This document shows positions 1 through 5,000 of a DNA stretch of 9,770 bases, in pieces. The stretch comes from Planctomycetota bacterium (GTDB taxonomy: Bacteria > Planctomycetota > MHYJ01 > JACPRB01), in contig JACQFK010000155.1 of assembly GCA_016200125.1 (NCBI GenBank), forward strand, positions 1 to 9,770, read 5' to 3'. The position numbers and the translations under genes are program-made. The stretch's first letter is position 1, and each line of letters opens with the position of its first letter. The notes beneath the pieces are model-generated. The model saw nothing but the letters and a program-made list of their open reading frames with translations, did no database searches and was not told where the DNA came from.

Positions 1-428
1 TCACGGCGACCGCGGGCGGCTACGCTTTTCCCTACAGCGGCGTCTCGGGGACCCTCACGGTCGAGGCCACCGGCGGCGCCTTCGGCGCGGGCATCGTGAG
101 CAAGGTCATCACCCGCACCGGCGAGAACGTGAAGCTCGACTTCAAGCTGAGCGACATGACCGACAGCGACGGCGACGGCATGGACGACGCCTGGGAGATG
201 ACCCACTTCCTCAGCCTGGCCCAGACGGCCGGCGGCGACCCCGACGGCGACGGCTACACCAATCTCCAGGAATTCCAGGCCGGGACGGACCCCATGGATC
301 CCCTGTCCAAGCCGGCTCCTCCCCCGCCCAAGAAGAGCGGCGGCGGAGGCGGCGGCTGCGGCCTGACCGGACTCGACGCGCTGGCCCTGCTGGCCCTCCT
401 CCGGCTCCTGCGGCGTTCCGCCCGGTAG
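1..428 (+). CDS. C-terminal part of a secreted protein with Ca-binding repeats and a C-terminal sorting signal (5' truncated)
   Basis: The reading frame (codons start at position 3) is open from the left edge to TAG at 426-428, so the start lies outside the window; the GTG at 96 is probably internal. The first ~45 visible residues look like the end of a beta-sandwich domain (alternating Gly/Thr/Val strands ending in NVKLDFKL), similar to Cna-B or carboxypeptidase-regulatory-like domains. Two Asp-rich loops follow, DSDGDGMDD (from 162) and DPDGDGYTN (from 237) ending in AGTDP. These are typical of thrombospondin type-3/dockerin-like calcium sites in secreted planctomycete and verrucomicrobial proteins. 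A Pro/Lys linker leads to six glycines, a cysteine, a ~17-residue hydrophobic stretch and RLLRRSAR, a tripartite C-terminal sorting signal. The protein is therefore exported and processed or anchored at its C-terminus. The catalytic or binding part is not visible; a CAP-domain protein is one guess, but only a guess. Confidence 0.85.
   Translation, partial: TATAGGYAFPYSGVSGTLTVEATGGAFGAGIVSKVITRTGENVKLDFKLSDMTDSDGDGMDDAWEMTHFLSLAQTAGGDPDGDGYTNLQEFQAGTDPMDPLSKPAPPPPKKSGGGGGGCGLTGLDALALLALLRLLRRSAR
330..428 (+). other. Encoded C-terminal sorting signal: Gly6-Cys, hydrophobic helix, Arg cluster
   Basis: The last ~32 residues are KKSGGGGGGCGLTG, then a Leu/Ala-rich helix, then an Arg-rich tail at the very C-terminus. 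Six Gly codons occupy 339-356 and the single Cys codon is 357-359. This is the general plan of the GlyGly-CTERM, Synergist-CTERM and MYXO-CTERM protein-sorting tags, which are removed by dedicated membrane proteases or transferases. A glycine run followed directly by Cys is closest to the Synergist/MYXO style. The exact class cannot be decided by eye. Confidence 0.7.
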
Positions 429-449
429 CGTCCGAGCCTCAAGACTTCA

Positions 450-478
450 TTCCGTTCGACGGCCGAGTTTGGTAGGAT
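450..478 (+). promoter_or_regulatory. Weak sigma70-like promoter candidate upstream of pfp
   Basis: TTCCGT (450-455) and TAGGAT (473-478) are separated by 17 nt and lie about 36 nt before the pfp ATG. The -10 box matches TATAAT at 4 of 6 positions. The -35 box is poor. The 85-nt gap between the upstream stop and pfp is the only place for a pfp promoter if it is not co-transcribed with the upstream gene. Confidence 0.25.
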
Positions 479-513
479 CGCCCCGTTTTCATTTCCAGGG
501 AGCTTCAAGCGCC

Positions 514-1451
514 ATGAAGAAAGTGGGAATCCTGACCGGCGGCGGCGACGCCCCCGGCCTCAACGCACGAACCTCTACAAGTCGCCCGACCATGTCACCC
601 GCGCCCTCGCCGTCTGGAAGCGCCACGAGCTCGACGCGCTCGTCGCGATCGGCGGCGACGACACCCTCGAGATCGGCTACTACCTCTGGCGCGACTACAA
701 GCTCAACGTCGTCGGCGTTCCCAAGACCATCGATAACGACGTGAACGGCACCGACTTCACCTTCGGCTTCTGGTCGAGCGTCGAGCAGGCGACGCGCGCG
801 ATCGACGCCCTGCGCTCGACGACCATGAGCCATCACCGCATCATGGTGGTGGAGTGCATGGGCCGCCACGCGGGCTGGATCGGCGCCTACAGCGGCATGG
901 CCAGCGCCGCCGACTACATCGCGGTCCCCGAGAAGCCCGTGGACATCCAGGAGATCTGCGACGTCCTCAAGAGCGTCCGCGCCAACGGCAAGTCGCACAG
1001 CATCGTCGTCGTGACCGAGGGCTCCAAGATCTCGGGCATCGAGGTCGCGCCGCACGTCGTAAAGGACAAGACGGGCCGCTGGTCCCTCTCCGCGGAGGCG
1101 CAGTACGACAGCTTCAAGAACGTGATCCTCCAGCCCGGCCAGGTGGGCGAGGCGGTCGCCGGCGAGCTCCAGAAGCGCACAGGCTTCGAGGCCCGCGCGA
1201 TCGCGCTGGGGCACCTCCAGCGCGGCGGCTCCCCGGCCGCCTACGACCGCATCCTGGGCACCCGCTACGGCGTGTCGGCCGCCGAGGCCGTGCTCGCCGG
1301 CAAGTTCGGCCACATGGTCCGCCTCGCCGGCCTCGAGGTCGAGGCCATCCCCATGAAGGGCCTGATCCGCGAGACGCAGGACGAGAAGAAGAAGTACAAG
1401 CTCCTGCCCACGACCTTCATGGACATGGCGAGCATCTTCTGGACGAAGTAA
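514..1451 (+). pseudogene. pfp: PPi-dependent 6-phosphofructokinase with an internal deletion and frameshift
   Basis: The ATG at 514 (AGGGAG at 497-502, 11 nt upstream) starts MKKVGILTGGGDAPGLNA, the phosphate-donor loop that opens nearly every phosphofructokinase. After this, about position 565, the family sequence stops. It resumes at RTNLYKSPDHV (from 564) in a different frame (frame of 741) and runs cleanly to TAA at 1449-1451. The resumed part has GGDDTL (651-668), PKTIDND (720-740), MGRHAGW (858-878) and LGHLQRGGSP. The second Asp of GGDDTL and the Lys of PKTIDND mark pyrophosphate rather than ATP as phosphoryl donor in this family. Intact enzymes have roughly 50-60 residues between GLNA and the SRTN segment (estimate from memory), including donor-site Arg/Gly residues and the GGT-LGSSR segment. 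The gene therefore lacks ~160 nt and is out of frame. There is no credible start for the second part: the first GTG is at 741 and the first ATG at 825. No other lesion is visible, so the deletion is recent or an assembly artefact. An intact gene would catalyse the reversible fructose-6-phosphate/fructose-1,6-bisphosphate step of glycolysis. Confidence 0.85.
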
Positions 1452-1452
1452 G

Positions 1453-1607
1453 AATCGAGCTATTTCACGATCGGGCTATTGAAAACACAGTCAGCGGCTG
1501 TCTTTCGACAAGACCGCCAGCCCATCGGTCGTCGTTGGTCTCACTCGCGGGTTGATTGGCTTCCTAGGACTGGGTTTTCAACGGCTCAATAGCTCGATAG
1601 CTCAATC
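1453..1607. repeat. Large imperfect palindrome between convergent genes
   Basis: The left arm (1453-1492) and right arm (1568-1607) are inverted copies matching at about 28 of 40 positions without gaps, with the best stretch around GACTG-GTTTTCAA next to the loop. The ~75-nt centre (1493-1567) has smaller self-complementary pieces such as GACCG/CGGTC (1512-1516 and 1526-1530). The element fills the gap between the pfp stop (1451) and the stop of the minus-strand lipoprotein gene (1602), and is visibly richer in A+T than the genes. No T-run follows either arm, so it is not a textbook intrinsic terminator. It could be a dispersed palindromic or MITE-like element or a bidirectional transcription stop. 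Confidence 0.6.
1583..1606. repeat. Three tandem 8-bp units, RGCTCRAT
   Basis: GGCTCAAT (1583-1590), AGCTCGAT (1591-1598) and AGCTCAAT (1599-1606) lie head to tail and differ only at unit positions 1 and 6. Inverted versions occur in the left arm of the palindrome, ATCGAGCT at 1454-1461 and ATCGGGCT at 1470-1477. The last unit runs over the stop codon of the minus-strand gene. Confidence 0.6.
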
Positions 1608-3224
1608 TTCAAGGCTGTGCCAGTCCGGCAGCGAGTTCGAGCCCTCGCTGGTGATCTGGACGAAGTCGAAGTCGTCGCTGTCGAACTTCTTCACGCAGAG
1701 CTGCCAGGGGCCCTCGGGGCTCGGCGCCCGGCAGTAGACGAACGCGGTCTCGTCGGGCGAGTATCGCGCGTCGTGCTGGACGTCGGCGCCGAACGTGACC
1801 TGCTCCCAGTTCTTCCCGTCGGCCTCCAGCTGGTAGCAGTGGCCCTTCACCGACTGGCAGAGCAGCCGCTTGGCGTCCTTCGACCAGGCGGGCGTGCAGC
1901 AGGCCTCCTGGGTCTTGAGCTGGGCCTGCGCCGCGCCGTCGAGCCCCACCAGGAAGATGCCGATCGTCTCCAGGTGGCGGCTGGCCACCGCGACCGTCTT
2001 GCCGTCCGGGCTCCAGGCCGGCACGCCGCAGCGCTCCCACTTCTCCGGCGTGAGGCGCTTCTCGGCGCCCGCGCCGAGCTCGCGCGTGAAGCACTGGTTG
2101 TCGCGGATGAACACGATGGACTTGCCGTCGGGCGCCCAGCTCCCCTGGGAGCCGGTCGTGACCTTCTTCTGATCGGAGCCGTCGCGGTTCATCCGCCAGA
2201 CTTCGGGGAAGCCGCCCTTGAGCGCCGTGTAGAGGATCGTCTTCCCGTCGGGCGAGAACTTCGGATCGGCGTGCGGCGTCTTCTCGTTCGTCAGCTGCTT
2301 CTGATACTTGCCGCTCGCGTGCATCTTCAAGATTTCGAGCGCGCCGCTCCGGTCGCTCACGAACACGATCGTCCCTTTTAGGCCCGGAAGGGTCTTCCCC
2401 TGCGGCGCCGGCGTCGAGGGGGGCGGGTCCTTCTTCACTTCCGAGGTCGGCGTGACCGGAGGCGTCACCACGACCGGAGTGCCGGCCTTCGGAAGCGTCG
2501 GGTTCTTCACCCGGCGGAAGCCGTTCGAGTCGACGCCGAAGCAGGCGTCGGTGTAGACGGGGAATTCCTTCTTGCGCAGCGATATTTCGACCTTCGAGGG
2601 GTCGGTGTCCCAGGCGCCGCCGCGCAGCACCCGCTGCTTCTGGTCCGCGTCGGCCCAGTCGTTCGTCCACTGCCACACGTTGCCCAGCATGTCGTAGAGG
2701 CCCCAGGCGTTGGGCTCCTTCTGCCCGACGGGGTGGATCTTGCCCTCCGAGTTCCCCTTCGTCCACGCGTGGCGGCCGAGCTGCGAGGCATCGCCCCCGA
2801 AGGGAAAGCGGTCCGTGCAGCCCGCCCGGCAGGCGATCTCCCACTCCAGCTCCGAGGGAAGCCGGTAGCCGGAGGCGGTCGGGGTGCAGGCCCAGGTCTT
2901 CAGGTCATAGCAGGGCTCCAGGCCTTCGGCCTCGGAGCACTTGTTGCAGAAGCGGACCGCGTCGACCCACTGGACGCCCGCGACCGGCGCCGCCGGATTC
3001 TTCTGCTTCGACGGATTGATCCCCATCACCTTCTGGTACATCTCCTGCGTGACGGGATAGACGTCGACGTACAGGGCCTCGACCGCCCCGGCGGGCATGA
3101 GCGCCATCGTTCCGCCGGTCCTCGGCTGGAACTTCTCGAGCTGCTTGACGGGCAGGGCCGGCGGCGGCGCCGCCGCGTTGTCGCAGGCGGCGAACAGAAG
3201 GATCAGCGCGGCGTGCTTTCTCAA
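1602..3224 (-). CDS. Lipoprotein with SUMF1/FGE-like domain fused to a TolB-type beta-propeller
   Basis: The 540-residue product starts with a short signal peptide ending in LLFAAC, with Cys14 as the likely lipidation site. Residues ~36-246 are a SUMF1/FGE-sulfatase domain, shown by YPVTQEMYQKVMG, YRLPSELEWEIACRAG, GLYDMLGNVWQW, VLRGGAWD and NGFRRVK. A Pro-rich linker (~247-283) leads to a TolB/PD40 beta-propeller (~284-540) with repeats built on SPDGKTILY, APDGKSIVF and SPDGKTVAV. The segment where true formylglycine-generating enzymes carry their copper-binding cysteine pair (after RGGAW) has only one Cys, in TDACFGV, so sulfatase-maturing activity is unlikely; a binding or structural role at the envelope is more plausible (inference). 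The start is TTG at 3224-3222, supported by AAGGGA 7 nt upstream, an in-frame stop further upstream and an immediate signal peptide. It overlaps the TGA of the upstream gene, implying translational coupling. Several extra Cys residues (FCNKC, EPCYD, WACT, ACRAGC) suggest disulfides in an exported protein. Family assignment is firm; function is not known. Confidence 0.9.
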   Translation of the reverse strand: MRKHAALILLFAACDNAAAPPPALPVKQLEKFQPRTGGTMALMPAGAVEALYVDVYPVTQEMYQKVMGINPSKQKNPAAPVAGVQWVDAVRFCNKCSEAEGLEPCYDLKTWACTPTASGYRLPSELEWEIACRAGCTDRFPFGGDASQLGRHAWTKGNSEGKIHPVGQKEPNAWGLYDMLGNVWQWTNDWADADQKQRVLRGGAWDTDPSKVEISLRKKEFPVYTDACFGVDSNGFRRVKNPTLPKAGTPVVVTPPVTPTSEVKKDPPPSTPAPQGKTLPGLKGTIVFVSDRSGALEILKMHASGKYQKQLTNEKTPHADPKFSPDGKTILYTALKGGFPEVWRMNRDGSDQKKVTTGSQGSWAPDGKSIVFIRDNQCFTRELGAGAEKRLTPEKWERCGVPAWSPDGKTVAVASRHLETIGIFLVGLDGAAQAQLKTQEACCTPAWSKDAKRLLCQSVKGHCYQLEADGKNWEQVTFGADVQHDARYSPDETAFVYCRAPSPEGPWQLCVKKFDSDDFDFVQITSEGSNSLPDWHSLED

Positions 3225-4927
3225 TGGCGGTTCCCTTCATGTCCGGCGGGGTTCTTCAGCGCTTCCTGGGTCCTCGTGCGGATCTCGGCGGCGATCGGCG
3301 CCATCCGGGCGTCGACGGCCATCAGCAGACCCGCCTTCTGGCGCAGCGCCTTGACCACCCAGCGGCACTCGCCGGAGAGCTCGTCCTGGTTGTCGCCGAC
3401 CACGACCAGCGCGAGGGCGTACTTCAGGCAGCGGTCCACCGCGTCGGGGCCTTCGTAGTCCAGCACGTCGCGCCGGAAGTCCTCGTTCATCTTGGCCACG
3501 TAGTCGGGCGTCTTCATCTTGTCTTCGCGCGCCTTGAAGCGGGCGTCCACTTCCTCGGCGATCTTCTCGAGCTCGGCGATCGGGTCCTTGAGCTCGGGAT
3601 GGGCCTTCTTCTGCGCCGCGAGATACTCGCGGATCTGGTGGCAGAAGTCAACGTAACGGGTGATCCGGCCCCGGATGTGCTTCACGAAGATGAGCGCGTC
3701 GTTCAGGATCTTGTCGACTTCGGCATGCTTCGCCTTCTGCTCGCCCGCGGTGTAGATGCGCTTCAGGTTGTCGCGCGAGGAGCAGGTGGCCCGGCCCTTG
3801 TACTCCGACTTGTTGCCCTCGAGATCGAGCAGGTACTCGCAGGGCCCGGCGCCCAGGGTGTTGCGGACCATGTCGATGACCGTGAAGGCCTCGAGCGGCG
3901 TCCCTTCGACGCGGTTGACGGGGTAGATCACCGCGGGGCCGCGGAAAGCGACCTTGTCGTGCTTGAGCGGCTGGAGGAAGCTGTTGTGATCGGCGTCCGA
4001 CCAGGCGGGGTAGATGAAGCTGCCGAGCACGGTGGTCCAGCGTTTCCGGGTGTTCGGGATCTTCTCCGGCCCGCCGCCCATCCAGCTGGGCTTGAAGAAG
4101 TCGCCCTCCTTGTCCTTTTGGATCAGCATCTCCCAGCTGTCGGCGAGGTCGTTCGACCGGGTGAGGTCGCAGCGCCAGGCCGCAGGAAAGGGCATCTTCC
4201 ACTCGAGCGGGACGACCTTGCCCGCCTCGTCGGGCTTGACCTCCTTCACGTGCCAGATCTGGGGCGCCTCGAGGACCGAGACCCAGATCTTCCGGTTCTT
4301 GCCGAACTCGATCTCCGAGCCCGCGGCCACGCGGTCGTCGCCCGTGCCCGAGAGCGCGAGCCGGACGTCCTGCTCCTTGTTCTCGAAGACCGACATCACG
4401 ATGGCATCGCCCTTCCCCGCCAGCTGGAGGAGGAAGTTCTCGCTCGGGATCTCGACCGAGGCGGCCGGGAGCTTCCGGGCGTCGATGACGATGTCGTCGG
4501 CGAAGAAGTCGGGCAGGACGATGAAGCGGCTGGGGCAGTCCACGCGCAGCTTCCCGGCCCCTTCTCCGGGCTGGACCTCGACCGCGACGTCCCCCTTCTT
4601 GAGCTTGAGCCGGGCGGAGACGCCCTTGGCGCCGACTTCGAGGATTGCTCCGCCCTTCCCGTGCTCGACGAGCGCCACCCGGTCGAACTTCGCGACGCCG
4701 ACCAGCGACAGCTTCGCGCGGGCGACGGCGCCGCCGCGCAGTTCCGCAGACCCGTTCTTGGAGACGACCAGGGAGATCCGCCCGTTGGAGACGACGGCAT
4801 CGCCCTTGAACGAGGCGGGCGTCTCGCCCATCGCGACGGGATCCGCGCCGTCGGAGACTGAGATGCCCCCTTTGACTTTGTCCTGCGGAATGGCCAGCAA
4901 CAGAAGGGCGATGGAGAGGAGTTTCAT
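3221..4927 (-). CDS. Secreted protein of unknown function (568 aa)
   Basis: I do not recognise this family. The ATG at 4927 is preceded by GGGGGA and followed by MKLLSIALLLLAIPQ, a short signal peptide with no lipobox Cys, so the protein is probably exported and soluble or loosely attached. Residues ~20-230 are rich in alternating hydrophobic strands (FKGDAVVSNGRISLVVSKNG, KLKKGDVAVEVQPGEGAGKL), as in a beta-sandwich or carbohydrate-binding fold. The middle part (~235-390) has many Trp and acidic residues (PAAWRCDLTRSNDLADSWEM, SWMGGG, RKRWTTVLGSFIYPAWSDAD), as might line a ligand or sugar site. The last ~170 residues are mostly charged alpha-helix (HQIREYLAAQKK, IAELEKIAEEVDARF) and could form a bundle. 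The stop overlaps the start of the SUMF1/propeller lipoprotein gene, so the two are very likely made together. A role in the cell envelope or polysaccharide handling is an inference from export and context only. Confidence 0.85.
   Translation of the reverse strand: MKLLSIALLLLAIPQDKVKGGISVSDGADPVAMGETPASFKGDAVVSNGRISLVVSKNGSAELRGGAVARAKLSLVGVAKFDRVALVEHGKGGAILEVGAKGVSARLKLKKGDVAVEVQPGEGAGKLRVDCPSRFIVLPDFFADDIVIDARKLPAASVEIPSENFLLQLAGKGDAIVMSVFENKEQDVRLALSGTGDDRVAAGSEIEFGKNRKIWVSVLEAPQIWHVKEVKPDEAGKVVPLEWKMPFPAAWRCDLTRSNDLADSWEMLIQKDKEGDFFKPSWMGGGPEKIPNTRKRWTTVLGSFIYPAWSDADHNSFLQPLKHDKVAFRGPAVIYPVNRVEGTPLEAFTVIDMVRNTLGAGPCEYLLDLEGNKSEYKGRATCSSRDNLKRIYTAGEQKAKHAEVDKILNDALIFVKHIRGRITRYVDFCHQIREYLAAQKKAHPELKDPIAELEKIAEEVDARFKAREDKMKTPDYVAKMNEDFRRDVLDYEGPDAVDRCLKYALALVVVGDNQDELSGECRWVVKALRQKAGLLMAVDARMAPIAAEIRTRTQEALKNPAGHEGNRH
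3232..3237 (-). promoter_or_regulatory. Shine-Dalgarno site supporting a TTG start
   Basis: On the minus strand AAGGGA lies 7 nt before the TTG at 3224-3222, inside the last codons of the upstream gene. It supports the rare TTG start over any downstream ATG; the first in-frame ATG would remove the whole signal peptide. Confidence 0.65.
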
Positions 4928-5000
4928 GGTATCCCCCAGCGTCTCGATCCCGCCTACTTCTATTTACGACACTCCGGGGGACAAAACCTCCCCAAGTATT
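4928..5000 (-). other. Short spacer with a weak hairpin between anti-sigma and secreted-protein genes
   Basis: This 73-nt gap is A/T-richer than its flanks. On the minus strand ACTTGGGG (from 4997) can pair with CCCC-G-GAGT (to 4971) with one bulge and a G-T pair around a T-rich loop. No T-run follows, so it is at best a weak terminator or attenuator. TAAATA about 35 nt before the next ATG could be a -10 box, but I see no convincing -35 partner. Either an internal promoter here or read-through from the sigma operon is possible. Confidence 0.3.

Noticed and set aside
489..1313. Minus-strand open frame opposite pfp
   Set aside because: Low-complexity Ala/Asp/Val/Leu composition and no start context. 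The + strand carries clear phosphofructokinase motifs.
741..1451. A separate shorter phosphofructokinase starting at the GTG at 741
   Set aside because: That GTG is the Val after PKTIDND in the middle of the conserved core. The protein would lack the donor loop, and the same frame continues upstream with family sequence to about 564.
854..1555. Second + strand frame inside pfp
   Set aside because: Arg/Gly/Pro-rich shadow product with no recognisable motif, overlapping conserved pfp sequence.
1453..1607. Intrinsic terminator for pfp or the convergent lipoprotein gene
   Set aside because: The arms are long and mismatched and no T-run follows on either strand. Kept only as a palindromic element.
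1453..1607. Integron attC site
   Set aside because: There is no integrase and no gene cassette, and I could not find the expected core-site sequences at the arm ends.
3224..4861. Long open frame on the + strand opposite the secreted-protein gene
   Set aside because: It mirrors the minus-strand gene in GC-rich DNA, where stop codons are rare in the opposite frame. Its protein is rich in Arg, Asp, Val and Leu and has no domain or signal peptide; the minus-strand product has a signal peptide and balanced composition.
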